A DNA stretch of 64,000 bases from Ceriagrion tenellum. Taxonomy: Eukaryota > Arthropoda > Insecta > Odonata > Coenagrionidae. Shown in pieces: positions 22,432-34,569 of the stretch (its first letter is position 1; every line of letters begins with the position of its first letter). Below the pieces are notes generated by a model. That model saw nothing but the letters and a program-made list of their open reading frames with translations, was not told the DNA's origin and did not search any database. The stretch is taken from positions 81,451,696-81,515,695 of the forward strand of contig OY720643.1 of NCBI GenBank assembly GCA_963169105.1, written 5' to 3'. The translations under genes and the position numbers were made by a program.

Positions 22432-22620
22432 CAGCGGATCTCAACCTCAATCTAATGCCGAGACCGTCAGATAAAATTCCTCATGTTGTGGTGACCCACA
22501 ACTATACAACTATTTTCGTTGATACTTCATAAGTCCATCGGATAAATACATTTTCCGATGATCTTAGGCAACCCCTGTGAAAGAGTCGTTTGACCGCGAC
22601 CCACAGGTTGAGAATCGCTG
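22432..22620. mobile_element. SPIN-like hAT MITE (about 189 bp)
   Basis: The ends are inverted: cagcggatctcaacct at the left and aggttgagaatcgctg at the right (2 mismatches over 16). Next to the right end is cgacccacagg, and next to the left end atgttgtggtgaccca. The words aggcaacccctgtgaaagag and gtcgtttgaccgcgaccc, and an attttcgttgatacttcata block, correspond closely to my recollection of the SPIN/URR1-type non-autonomous hAT (Charlie/Buster-like) elements of vertebrates. Flanking 8-mers ATTTAGTA and CTATACCA both fit the NNNTANNN pattern but differ at 4 positions, so a target duplication is not demonstrated. No transposase is present. Confidence 0.7.
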
Positions 22621-23615
22621 CTATACCAGGTCAAAAATTGCATGAGCAGACTGCGCTGAAACAAATATCACTAGCGAGTAAAACTGATGCACACATATGA
22701 GTTCACTTAATTATTTAAAGATAACAATTATGTTACGAATTGCAAGCGAAAATAGTAATTGGGAAATACAAAAGACATTGACAGTAATTTGTAGAAAAAG
22801 TTTCGCTGTAATTAAGTGATAACTATCAAAAATGCTGAACTTGCATGACATTCTTTGTCTCTATTCTGTTTTTGATGAACAAAATTGGATATAAACGGCT
22901 TTGTTCCATCGAGAGTGGTACTGTCTTCGTAGACACTGGGGAAGTGGATATTTACACAGAAGAGTAGACCAGAACAATATTCCACTACAAATAGCTGCGC
23001 TCTCAGGAGCCCTCATACTGGATGTCCACAAATGAGAACAGAAGGACCAAAGAGGATAGAAAACATGACTTTCATCCGAATAAAATGTTGTGTTTTTCCC
23101 TCTAGAATATCTGTGCACTACACTTAGGTAAACTGTTTTTTGCTATCCTCCTTCCTCTTTTACTAAACTTTATATTCCTTCCCAATTTTTCCTTTTCCTA
23201 TTCTCACTCGAAACAGCACCAGCGTCCATTATGAGTTTTGCTTGAAAACTTAGGGTTTTCAAATTTTACCCCGAAGTGTCGAACTCTATCTTTTTAATGC
23301 CAATCTCGTGTTATTTTGAGTTCATAAGCATCTATTTTACTTCCCCGCCAACCCAAATAACCCACATGAATGTCGTATTAAAGATATGTTTCTTCAAAAA
23401 AATTAACCTTACATGATGGCAGGAAAATATGTAACGTAAGAAGGACCCGAAGGATGATGTCACGGAACGGAATCTTTAACAGCAGTACGACATGTTTCCC
23501 AATGAATTATGGGTTGTTTTTTTTGTAACCTAGCGTCATTATTAATTCAACTTTCTTTGTGGAAGACAAGGTCCCGGTTAGATTTGACTCTTCATGTAGT
23601 AAAATCAATAGCTTA
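22621..23615. other. No feature recognised; one orphan 85-codon frame
   Basis: A - strand frame at 22861-23118 has a cysteine- and tryptophan-rich translation with no similarity I recognise and no supporting context. The rest is AT-rich. Confidence 0.3.
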
Positions 23616-23745
23616 GGGATGTACAAAAGGCAACCCGCAAGACGCATGCGGCCCTATAGAAGCACACCCTCGGCTCGCAAGAAGGATATAAGCCGCCTAA
23701 AATTTGTTTCAGTTTCTTAGCCGATCATTTACTCACTATATATAT
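23616..23745. mobile_element. Possible hAT-type MITE end fragment (GCGGCCC type)
   Basis: agggatgtacaaaaggcaac followed by cgcatgcggcccta resembles the CAGGGGTG...GCGGCCC termini of some hAT MITEs. No second terminus was found, so this is a fragment at best. Confidence 0.3.
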
Positions 23746-24124
23746 TTTGATGTTGCATACTTATCAAATTGGGCGTTCAAAATTTCGTCTGCATTTTTAT
23801 TGTCAAACCACATCCTTACTTAGCATTCATGAATATGGCTAGCCAGTAAGGCATTTCTTGCCAGTTTCTGTTTCGAATTATAACTATTATAAACATTCTG
23901 CAATAGTTTTTATTAATTTATTTAGGTTAATTATAGCACGTGTGGCATTTTTGATACAAAAGGGACCCAAATGGCAATCGGGGGACTCTTAGTTTGACAT
24001 ACTTACTGTAGAGTAGAGAAGCTAAATAGTGCTTCGTTATCATAGCGCTAGTGAGATGCCATTTTCAATCACTCAATTTTTTAACCTACTTCGCATATAA
24101 ACCTGGGTTGAAATTCGCTATGAG

Positions 24125-24210
24125 AAAATCATTTGACTTGACCGGGCTTCGAACCCAGATCTCCCAATTGCCGGTCAGGTGTGTTAGCCAGTTACACCAC
24201 CAAGCCATCT
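24125..24210 (-). repeat. tRNA-derived SINE (family S1), - strand copy
   Basis: On the - strand it reads ggcttggtggtgtaactggc (box A-like) and then tgggttcgaagcccggtc, whose ggttcgaagcc fits box B. The tail reads aagtcaaatgattttctca. The spacing of about 50 bp is normal for a tRNA head. I do not call it a tRNA gene because no cloverleaf can be closed and the unit recurs with the same tail. Confidence 0.7.
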
Positions 24211-24424
24211 TCCTTCAAGGCGAATTTCGAGGGGGGTTTATGCAAACTAGATGTTCAGGCCTCAAGTGTACATTGTAGCGCATGAGACGAAGTCGTGCTT
24301 ACAAAGCCACTGTCGCGGTGGATAAACCCAACATTGTCGTTATTAAAACGACGAAATTGACAAATTTACAAACATTGCATGTAACAAATGATGTGGTACG
24401 AAGTTACTCGCATGGGTGCATATA

Positions 24425-24500
24425 CACCAGGGTTCGAATCCCGGTCAAGTCAAATGATTTTTTCATAACGAATTTCAACCCTGGTGTATATACACCCGTG
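24425..24500 (+). repeat. Partial SINE S1 (box B onward)
   Basis: gggttcgaatcccggtcaag then tcaaatgattttttcata match the 3' half of the SINE. It begins at box B, with the preceding sequence belonging to the left arm of the inverted repeat. Confidence 0.6.
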
Positions 24501-24693
24501 CGAGTGACTTCGTACCACATCATTTGTTAAATGCAATGTTTGGAAATTTGTCAATTTCGTCGTTTTAATAACAACAATGTTGGGTTTATCCACCGCGACA
24601 AAGTAAGAACGACTTCGTCTCATGTGCTACGATGTAGACTTGAGGCCTGAACATCTAGTTCGCATAAACCCCCCTCGAAAGTCGCCTTGAAGG

Positions 24694-24780
24694 AAGATGG
24701 CTTGGTGGTGTAACTAGCGAAAACACCTGACCGGCAATTGGGAGATCCGTGTTCGAATTCCGGTCAAGTCAAATGATTTT
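24694..24780 (+). repeat. tRNA-derived SINE (family S1), + strand copy
   Basis: ggcttggtggtgtaactagc (box A-like) and gtgttcgaattccggtcaag (box B-like), with the same tail as the other copies. It is inside the right arm of the inverted repeat. Confidence 0.7.
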
Positions 24781-24850
24781 TTCATAGCGAATTTCAACCC
24801 TGGTGTATATGCACCCGTGCGTGTGACTTCGTACCATATCATTTGTTAAA

Positions 24851-25320
24851 TGCTACTTCGCATATTTCAAAGGGAGTTAAAGTGGACTGATATCATCGGT
24901 TAATACATAAAAATACTGGTTACGTATCTGAAACCTTGAGGAATATTTAGTCAGGTACCATAAACAGATATGAGAAAAAATTGTATTATTGTTGGAGATT
25001 CTATTGGTGGAGGCAATTTGGTTGTAAACTCCGGTCACTTCAATAATGAGAACACAATAGCTCGGTGTGGTCAAAGCTTAAACAAAGAGACCATTTAAGA
25101 CTGCAACGGTTGTATCAGACAGAACATATTTAAATACAAGAGCTGCAATGTGGTAACGATAATGGAGATAAGATAAAAGATTCCGTCATTTCTCTCAATA
25201 TGCCTATTATGTTTAAAATCGAATTATTTTACGCATTGCGTAGTATTGAGGGATTCCATCAAAATGTTTTTCACTGTTAGTCCTTTTTCTTCTCCATATA
25301 TCTCTCGCCTATTATGAAAA
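24851..25320. other. No feature recognised
   Basis: AT-rich, with a 65-codon - strand frame lacking homology. Confidence 0.35.
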
Positions 25321-25990
25321 ACTAGGTTGGTTGAATACCAGCTCACGTCATGAATACCGACTTGTAACATCATCTCTATTTTTGCCAGAAACAAACCTTC
25401 CTACCCAAGTGATATGTTTCCTAAAAAATACTAATCATGGAATGGTTTCTAGAACAGAACCAAGTAACTATCTACTTCCGACCTACCAAACCACTACCTT
25501 TCAAAAGTCGTTTGCTATGGCCGCCTCACAAGTCTGGAATTCTATTCTAATTTCTTTGAGGAAATCTCATTCGTTGGTAACTTTTCAATCTAAATTGTAT
25601 GCAATATGTATGTTTTCCTAAAGAGTAGAGCCTTTCAGTAGTAATTTCTCGTTACTATTTTTTATAGGTAAAAATTGGTTCTTTTTCACGGTCCATTCAC
25701 ATTTTCATTTTTTGTATTAACCGTTTCAAATGTTAAAAAAAATCTAATATGTATTGTAACCTAAAGAATTGTTACCCTTCGATTATCTAATATTATATGT
25801 ACACTTATCTTTGAATTCAATTGTAATACATGTACAGTATTTGTCTTTCCTTTGCTTTGTTATTTAGCTCCATTTCTTTTCTGATTTCCACACAATCATT
25901 TGTTAATATTTTTAATTTCCTCGCTGCTATTTCATTGTGTCCTATTGTAGTCTATGGAAACTTTCCCAGAGTATAGTATAGGTTTATTTA
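25321..25990 (+). mobile_element. LINE (CR1/jockey-like group) RT C-terminus and 3' UTR
   Basis: A frame running into the 96-codon ORF 25331-25621 reads LGWLNTSSRHEYRL, then RTEPSNYLLPTYQTTTFQKS and SQVWNSILISLRKSHSLV, ending FQSKLYAICMFS. The motifs (LxW.....R, ..F..S....AS..WN.LP..LR...SL..FK..L) mark the extreme C-terminus of many non-LTR reverse transcriptases, beyond the catalytic palm. The frame is intact from 25331 to the natural-looking stop, followed by an AT-rich 3' UTR to about 25990. The element is a 5'-truncated insertion, younger-looking than the other LINE pieces here. Confidence 0.75.
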
Positions 25991-26697
25991 ATACGATTCT
26001 ATTCTACTCCTTTCTACACTCAAGTATTTCTCCTCTCTATGACTAGTGTTCTGATGCACCTTTTGCCCCTGCGGTGGATGGCAGATACTATTAAAAGGTT
26101 ATACTATTATTTGTTATTTCGTCGCGCTTTCGCAGCGAGAAAATTAAAAGCTAAAATGAGAAAGTGTATCGGTAAAAAATAAGCTTGGAAGAAAAAAATA
26201 TTAGAGGTGAGAATCGTTTTCAAATTATGTATATATTGCAAGAAATTGCTTCAAATTTTGATATCTGAATCAATATTTGCCTGCGGTTATCATGCACGTA
26301 ACCCTGCTCGAAATATAAATCCCTTGCGTTTCACGTTGAGCACGGGATTCCGCAAAAACCTTATGCAAACTTTGCAGTGACCAGCCACATGTATGTTCAA
26401 TTCGGCGACTTTGTTTATTTGCTCATAGCTGACCCCATTTTGCATGCGTTATGACGGTACTTTCGAGGAATGGCCGTGGTCAAATACAAACCTCGGGGAA
26501 TATTGATGATATGCTGAAATATTGGAATTTGCCAGTCTACATTCCATTTAGCGCTCAATGGGGAATGGCGACGCTTTTATGTTGTGATACTCTCGAAGCG
26601 TTCTTTTGCGCTGATATAGTTTTTATGCAGTTTCCTATTGACAGGGTGAAAGATTTTTTTATTCTAAAACTCGTGGGAGATGGCTAGAGAAGCATAT
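25991..26697. other. No feature recognised
   Basis: A 78-codon + frame at 26451-26687 has no recognisable homology. The block 26270-26680 is slightly GC-richer than its surroundings. Confidence 0.3.
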
Positions 26698-26755
26698 ACA
26701 GCTACGTACTACCCCGTGAGGTGCCACACCTTGGTGCTGAGACCCAATACATGGA
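26698..26755 (-). repeat. 3' end fragment of CR1-like LINE
   Basis: gctacgtactaccccgtgag and the following gtgccac words match the family end. The copy is only about 60 bp long. Confidence 0.45.
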
Positions 26756-29700
26756 TGGAAATAAAATAATAAAGTCTTAAATTGGGAAAATTTGAGTAGT
26801 TGGTAAGGTAGATAGATAATGAGTCTAAAAAAATGCTTTCCACAGTGATTGAGATAGCTGAAGCAATCTCAATCTTGAAATGAAAGGTTATTAGTACACA
26901 GGAGCCGTGGACGCTTTCACCAAAATTAAAGGCCAACATAAAATCAACGTCACAACTCTCTGATTGCAGTATTACTAATTTATATGTGTCAAAAATTTTA
27001 ATATCTATTTTTAATATGTTAATATTTATAAATTGAATATTTTGTCAATTTTGTATAAGTTACGCCTACATAAAAGTGAAGACGATATAAGTCTCCGCAT
27101 AGCTACACGGGTATATTGAGGATATTAATAGTTCAAAATATGCACTATTGTAACTAGTACTGGTAAGCAGCTAGTAAAAAAGCCTTCTGTCTTATGCTGC
27201 CTATGCAGCTTCACAAACAAAAAAGTTTGTCGCTACACTGGCCGCACAGAGTAGGTTTAATTTAAAAAATCCTGTACCAAATTCGTACATTCCTCAGGTT
27301 TTTATTTACGGCAATGATTTTTTCCTATTTTTTGTATTTTTAACTCTCAAATACTAATCTATTGTTTATATCGTGTAGACCAACCATCTTTCCTAATACA
27401 AGCTAACACAAAACTAAAAGAATTGGTGTGTGTAAAGTGGTCTTGCGAAAAATGGTGCCAAATTACTTGATAATTCATTTTCATTCCTAACAACTCCCAC
27501 TTGATAATGTTGATATCTCCAGAGTTTTTATCTCAGACTTTGAAAATTTTAAACTCTCTCTATTTTAGCGAATTTTATTAAAAAAGAAGGACATCATTAG
27601 TTTTCTCTAATAGAGAAGTTCTGCTCAGTGAATTCCAAGAAGATCTTACGATTCTTGTTCCTAAACATTATCCCTTAGGCCCAAATGATCAAAATAATGA
27701 CCACTAAATTTTCGTTTTCTTTGCTATTGTAATAATGTTATCCATGAGACTAGTACCAAGAACAAAGAAATTCAAAATCTTTGAAAACACAATGTATTTT
27801 CATCCCCCGACGACGAGATGCACATGAATAGGATACAAGGTGCCAGCGTCTATCAAGGAACAGCACGTGTTGCGATACAACTGCGCCTCAGGAAGGAAAA
27901 CGTCAGAATCATATCTCCCTTTAGAAGGTGGAATGAGAGCAGTTCAAAGTTAACTCGCAAGACTTGTATTTTCGCTTTGAAAACTTGGCGTAGATATAGA
28001 AACTATTAACCTCAGCGCACGCATAATGAAATCAAGACTTCGATTATCTCAGAATTAATGATTTTTGGGGAGAAGTAGTGAACTTCTGCCATTTCGTTAC
28101 CTTCCACGATACTTTATTTTATTCACTTATGTACAATTACTTTTTCCTTGAACGTATATCGTATCTTAATGCTGCTAGCTATTAGAACTTCTCTCGTTGA
28201 TGGAGAAAATGTCCATAAATTTGTATCACAGATGCATTGAAGGTCGCATTAAACTATATTTAGGACAAAAAAAATTACAGCAAGGTGCTATTCAAGGTGC
28301 AGCAAATAATTCCGAATCACGTAATTTATTACTGTAGCTTGTTGGAATTGAATAAGGATTTACAATATTTACTTTTATCGCCAAATTAAAAAAAAAATCA
28401 AGATAATATAAAATGATACATCCATTAAGTCAACGGAGCGATTGAATGTAACTATCATTATTTGTGATTGGTTCACCACCTATCAACTACACTCTATCAA
28501 GTACTTTCGCATTATATTTCTCCGGCCTATACAACATTCTATATGGGCCCTTAATTTAATTTATTTGATACACGATAATACTGAATTTCACAGTCGCTAT
28601 TGATGTATTACACAAAAAGGCTTAAAAAATTTAAGCTGTTACACTATGCGTCCTGTGTAATACATCTTCAAAAAATAAAATATAGTCTCAAAGCACTGAG
28701 TTTATTTCGCGAACATATAATACAATACCTCAACACTGAATCTGGTATTCCACTCACTAGTTACATAAATATTTACCACGCTGTTCTAAACCCTGATCTC
28801 ATGATTAGCATTTGGATCTAAAGCTCTCGAAAGCTCCAGTAGAAAATTCAGTGGTCCTTATTAACAAATGGAACAAAACAAGATTATTCTTTTACAGCAC
28901 ATATTACTGATCATGTCTGACAGTGATAGCGCCATGAATGTTTATCCTTGGATTACCATAATAGCTATTTTAAGCTGCAATATTCTGGAGAACTCATGAG
29001 TCATCTGTTATTTCAGCTACCCCATTGTATTCGAATGCGTGAAACGCATACTTCAATGATAGAAAAATTCAGGGGTGTCTGTCATTTGGATGAGCATTGT
29101 TAGGGAGGGTCATATGTAAATGTAAGCATACTTAAATGAAACTCACGGTTATTCCAGGCTCTGAAGCAAATTAAAACGTATCATTATCCATTGGGCGGAT
29201 CACGAAGAGGCGGTAATCAATGGCAGATTTACATTGGATTAATAAGAATTTTTAGCTCTGGTTCAATAACTCGGATGAAATGTTATCCTGCAATGGCTTA
29301 TCTTTGTTATTCCTTGTCAAGATATCTATTAGAAAGTTTAAATTAAATGATTTAGACCTGATAAATCTAGGAAAGTAATCAAAAGTAGGTAATCAAAAAT
29401 AAAAGCTATTTTTTAGGATTGACACCACTCTACTGTGATGGCCTCTTAATATGAAGTATACTACGAACTAAATTGAAATTTTATATATTTAATTTTAAGG
29501 TAATCGAATTAATATGCTGAAAAAAACTTAACAAATCTCTTTCGGCCAGTGTATAGCTCTTAGCAATATCGAAAATTGTGAAGCGTAAAATAAATTTACG
29601 AAGTTACACTTTATACGGTAAAACATCAAATAAAATAATGGTAGGAGTTTTCTGTGTCTGAAGATACCTGTTTCCGGTACATGAAGATGACGCCACTACG

Positions 29701-32055
29701 TCTAACTTAATAGTATCTAAAAATAAGTTGGTGGAATAAAATAAAAATTTTTTTTCATCATTTTCATTTTAATTTCGTCGGAAACTATTTTACATGGTGA
29801 ATAAGTAGATAGTGAACAGAAACTTTTAGAATAACCAGTAAGATTATACGAAATATGAACACTAAAGAATACAGAATACAATGGGCACACATTTTGGTTG
29901 TTGAGGATCATATTAGTGTTGTCAAGGAAGATTATATGCTGTATAGAGACTATGGAAAATATATTATTGCGTTCTGTAAGTTAGTAAAATGAAGAAGGTT
30001 TGCAAAATTATGAGAAGCAGAACTGAGAAAACTAGTGATTATCCTGACCTGAAGAATATTAGAAAGAAAACATTTACATAGGAAAACATTTGATGTTCAT
30101 CCGCCGATTTTTCTCTAATGAAATCTTTCTCACATCGTTACAAATGCCATTAGTAATGCTGAATTACTATTTTTCATTTCCCGGTTTATATTCTCGGTAA
30201 TGTAGTTCTTGTGGGAATAAAAACGAAATTAATCAGCTTTTGAATCGATAGCACTTACTTCACCTATCTGCCTGCTACAATTTACGGTACGAAAAAACTC
30301 ATTTAATATCAAATTAAAGGGAAGGCTCTGCTAGTCGGTTAAACACAAAAACCTGAATAGGATCACAGTTTTTTATTCACTATCAAACGCAACGTAAAAC
30401 ATATCTCGATAGGACTCAAATTTTCTCCTTTCGCATTATTGTCATCGAAACCTTAACTTCCGCAGTTGGCACAGGCCCAGCGTTACTGTCCAAACAACAT
30501 ACCAAATTAATCACAACTAGTGATTTTAAGTATCCGACATAATAGAAGTTTGACAATCACATTTTTTACTTACAAGCGCTCTTGAAAAACAGTGAAAATG
30601 CGTAAAGACATTTTATGGAGAATAGTCCTGCGTAACGGAAATGCTACGCTGCATTGCGGTCAACATAAATAGGTAAAAATATAGAGCTGGGTTTTAATGT
30701 CTTCGCAGCCAATAGATATTAACCTTCAGCATATTTCTTGAATGTGTATAGTCTTCTAGCACCATTTTCCGTTGTGACTGCTGGTATATGATTGTAAGAG
30801 GAAAACCACTGTCCCCTTGGAAGTGGTCATGCATGCCTAATTGGCTATTATCATTCAGTGGCTTTGGGAGCTCTGAACAAAGCGAGCTCATCCTAGCAGG
30901 TATACAATTTTCTCCACTGATATAAAATGATAATGCATATACTTCAGGATACGAATCTAACAATGGATTTGGAGACTTCTCTGGGTCTCAGACTCGACTT
31001 CATAGCTGGAGAGAGCTGACTCGAATTATGATCCCGAATCGTTAGTACAGTAAAATAATTCAGACATTTTATATTTCAAAAGTCTACTTTTCCAGTACTT
31101 TAAATTTTGCGTTCCTTTCTCAGTTATTGGAGATATTTGTAATTTCACACGGAAACAGTTCATCACATATATGGTGCGAATAATTGTTTTATTTATTATT
31201 TTAATTCCCCTGATAAAGGATTTAAATTCAAAACTTATTTTAAACGTTATCATTATATATTTAAGGAATTGTTCTGATATTTTTTCTTTCTGATTTGTGA
31301 AATGAGTAACCTGTCTATGCTCTTCTATCTAGCAAGCGAATTACGATTACATTACGACACAGTCCATTATGATTAACTCACCTATTATTATGGCTGTAAA
31401 TTATGCTTTTTGTCGTTATCCTCCAGCAAACTAATATGTACAGCAAAAAATTGTCATTATTGACAATGGCAGAGCCGGCTGGCGGAGTTTAGATGAAGTA
31501 GCCACCATTAAACTTCTTTTCTTCAGCAATAATAACGTAATTTCGTAACCAAACAGAATCCAAAACAGTTAGACCTGTAAAAAGGATACTTCACCACTTC
31601 ATACCATAATTTCTTTGGTTCAAAATGGTTTTGCGAGTCATTAAGGGGATATTCTATTTTTCAAAATGCCTAAGTGTCAAAATGTATCGCTTGAAACAAA
31701 CTCGTGGCTGACAACCAGTCACACATTTAGCATGCCATTAAATAGAAGTCACTCGAAATTTTATGGGATAAAATAGTAAGTTTCCATAAACGACCTATTT
31801 ATCATCACTTTTGTATGATAATATTCATGATTTTTACGTTGTAGTCAATGTATGGATGTGACTTGACCATGCTTAAATCTAGTGTTGCGGAATTTTTAGG
31901 ATTAGAAATTTTGCAAATCAACGAAATATAAAATACCAAGCGGATAAGAACTATCAAGCAAGAAGCTCTTATTTGACTAAAATCTTTGTCACTGCGAATT
32001 AAGAAGAAGTAAATTGATTCAATTCAGTTCCTTTAAACATATTCCCGTTCAGCAA
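26756..32055. other. 5.3 kb of AT-rich DNA without recognisable elements
   Basis: I read both strands for RT, transposase, tRNA-like and inverted-terminal signals and found none I would defend. Short frames (for example 27818-28009, 28600-28821 and 30694-30963) have no homology. The last contains GDSGFPL, reminiscent of the serine-protease GDSGGPL, but lacks the context. Confidence 0.35.
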
Positions 32056-33640
32056 TTATGCGCTAGGATCGAAACAATGTATTTAATACACTATACGTGT
32101 GTATCACCGCAAGTATCTCCAGTTCCTCTTCTAAGGCCAATCTGTCCTCAGACAGGTTTGTACCGTACTGCTTACTCCATGCTCGTCCACCCCGTGCTGC
32201 CTCTCTCAGCTCTTCGTAACTCATTCCATTCATAGTATTGGCCAAAATATAATTTCTTCGTCTTCTTCTCCATCTCTTTCCCTCGATCATTCCTTCTAAT
32301 ATTCTTTTCAGTAAGTAATCTTTCCTGAGGACGTGTTCCATCCAGGTCTCCATCTTCTTTCATATTGATCCCAATATTCCTTTTCTCAGTTATCATTACC
32401 AGCACTTCCTAGTTTCTCACTTTATTGCTTCATTTTCATTTTTCCATTCTTCTCCATTGCCATATTTCAAAGCCCTCTACTTACATGGTATCCTCTTTTC
32501 TCCAAAATGTCCATTTTTCTGCTCCATAATGCACAATACTCCAAATAAAACATTTAGCAAATAATTTCCTTGAGCCTATATTCACTGATTTGGATGAAAG
32601 TAGTTTATTGACTTTACTGAAGGCTGCCTTTCCCTGTGATATTCCACTTTCGATTCCCTCCGTACAGCTCCGTACCGTTCCACGTTATAACACTTATGAG
32701 GTATCTAAAGGGTGGTATTTGTTCTAGTCTTTTATATCAATAGTCATATTAAGAACTATCTTTTTTCATACCTTTATTACTTTTGTTTTCCCGATTTTAA
32801 TTTTCAATCCCCAAAGTTTTCTTATGCTCTCAATTTTATCCACCATTTCTCGTAACTGTTTCTCAGTCTCTTCTACTCCCACCGGATATTCTGTACATTT
32901 TATAATGTTCACTATTTCTCCTCCAACAAGGATTTTACCTGCATCACCTATGGCTTCTTCAATTAATTTTTCACTGGAGATGTAGAATAGAGCTGGAGAT
33001 ATACAATAGCCTTGACTTACTCTATTCCCAATGCTGACTTCTTCAGTCTCTTCAATGTCCACTCGTACCACGACTCTTTGTCCTTTTGAAGCTCTTAAAC
33101 GACTGTTCTGTCTCTCCAATCTATTCCCAAATTTTATGATCTCCATTAAAATACTCCAGCTTACCCTGTCGAAGGCTTTTTTACAGTCCATGAAACATAT
33201 ATATAACTCTCTATTTACTCCCATAGACCTATCTATTAGCATTCTAAGAGAGTTGACTGCATCTTTTGTAACCTTTCCTTTCCTGAAACCGAACTGGTAT
33301 TCTTTCAGGTTCGCTTCGATTTTCATTCAAATATTTTCTATACAATCATAATTACAGCGTTTGTAAAATGAGTAATGAAGCTAATCGCTTTGAAACCTCT
33401 GCACTCTTAGCCATGATTCTTCCTTGGTATAAGGATTATAATTATCTAGTGAAATTCATATGTCAATTTTTTGTATTATATACATTGCTACTTGAAGTGT
33501 TATCCTTTTGGTTACACATTTTCTTAATGCCTTCAGAACCACTGATGGAATCCCATCACTGGAAGTTGTTTTCTTGTCATTCATAACGTACATGGCCTTT
33601 TATGGCATTTTACTTCTTCCTCCGTTAAAAGCTTATGTAG
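32056..33640 (-). mobile_element. LINE reverse transcriptase, most complete copy, catalytically dead
   Basis: This - strand element reads in order as a non-LTR retrotransposon of the endonuclease-RT type found in insects. From high to low coordinates: LLTEEEV and SSDGIPSVVLKALRK (33530-33640), then the 186-codon ORF (32766-33326) with YQFGFRKGKVTKDAV, FMDCKKAFDRVSW (first catalytic Asp) and GNRVSQGYCISPALF. Where YADD should follow, the frame reads KCTEYPVGVEE. After a frameshift come ESGISQGKAAFSKVNKLL and FIWSIVHYGAEKWTFWRK (about 32500-32660). The C-terminal block MEHVLRKDYLLKRILEG, with a basic RRRRR run, lies at 32063-32353. The 5' half (endonuclease) is absent. Confidence 0.85.
32766..33326 (-). 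pseudogene. LINE RT palm-domain fragment (186 codons)
   Basis: The longest frame in the window. Residues about 10-25 hold the FGFRKGK motif, about 44-56 the FxDxxKAFD motif, and about 97-111 the GxxQGxxxSPxLF motif. The YADD catalytic box is replaced by CTEY at about residues 143-146, so two of the three metal-binding aspartates are gone. The frame ends with KIKIGKTKVIKV, the conserved lysine-rich stretch after the palm. It starts at an internal Met, while the homology continues upstream through stops. It would have copied element RNA into the target site; it cannot now. Confidence 0.85.
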
Positions 33641-34569
33641 CCAAAGTGTAATCATGAGACTAATATCAATATTTGGCGCATATAGTATCTCAAGAAAACT
33701 ATAAACAGTTTATGGTCCTTCTTATCAGTCTGAACTTTTAAACAGGTATCAATTATATATTACGTAAATTACCTCTAATCTTAGATTTTATAGCTCTATC
33801 TGTCATAAATTAAAATATGAAAAATATATTTGTTTGAGTTTTCTCTCGGGAAAATTAAAATGGTTCTCCTCGTATACCTTAATCCGTGCTTTCTATTGAA
33901 ATGAGTTTGAGACGGTACTCATGTCTTTCAGCGATAAGTCACGCTCTCAAGTAGTTTCATCGCATCCATTTGGCCAAGTACTTGACTAGAAGTTCATGGA
34001 ACATCTAATAAGTATCAAATGACAATTGAAAAACTACCCGATGCTTTATGCTTTGTCATATTATATCCAGAAGGAAACCTTTTTGTTTAATAATAAGGTT
34101 ATCCAGCGGGCATTCCAAATTGCTTAAATTTTTCAACGTTTTCATTTACAATTTGCAAAAGCCTCTCGAATCCTCACGATTTCTCAACATGCTTTTAGTT
34201 TTATTCAATTATCTTCAAACGTTTAAAAACATATTGCATTAAATTCACGCATTATTAGATCTTATTAGGTGGTTACCCGGGTTTCTACCTTTTCTAAAGA
34301 AAGGAAGATCCAAATTGAGATAGATATTAAGAATTCATTGAGATAAAGTAACTATTACTTCATGCTAACTTGTCTCTCTAAAGTGAAGAGCGTAGTTGGG
34401 AATAAAATTTCTTTCATATAGTATGAAATCCATAGGTCTTTAAGATAAATAAATATTGGAGGTTACTTGTGAAATAACTACGACAAGTTAGTTACTATAC
34501 GGAATTTTGAAACTGCCGTGGGAAAGCTAAGCTACCAATTCAGCTTTCGTTTTGGCGATACTAGGCGGT
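33641..34569. other. AT-rich DNA, no feature recognised
   Basis: Possibly the decayed upstream part of the LINE, but no motif supports this. Confidence 0.35.

Larger units (their letters stand above)
24102..24803. repeat. Long inverted repeat (about 330-bp arms) carrying SINEs
   Basis: The left arm (24102-24434) and right arm (24477-24803) are reverse complements with scattered mismatches. The two SINE copies lie near the outer ends in opposite orientation, and a box-B half-SINE forms the central spacer (24435-24476). Arm interiors (24215-24425 and 24490-24690) contain matching words such as gataaacccaacattgt and tgaggcctgaacatctagtt. Transcription across it would give a long hairpin RNA. 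Confidence 0.8.

Noticed and set aside
24125..24780. tRNA genes from box A and box B matches
   Set aside because: No closed cloverleaf. The same head and tail recur at other loci, so they are SINEs.
30694..30963. 89-codon - frame with GDSGFPL, like the serine-protease active-site motif
   Set aside because: The second Gly and the preceding Cys are missing, and no other protease motif or neighbouring exon is seen. Treated as chance.
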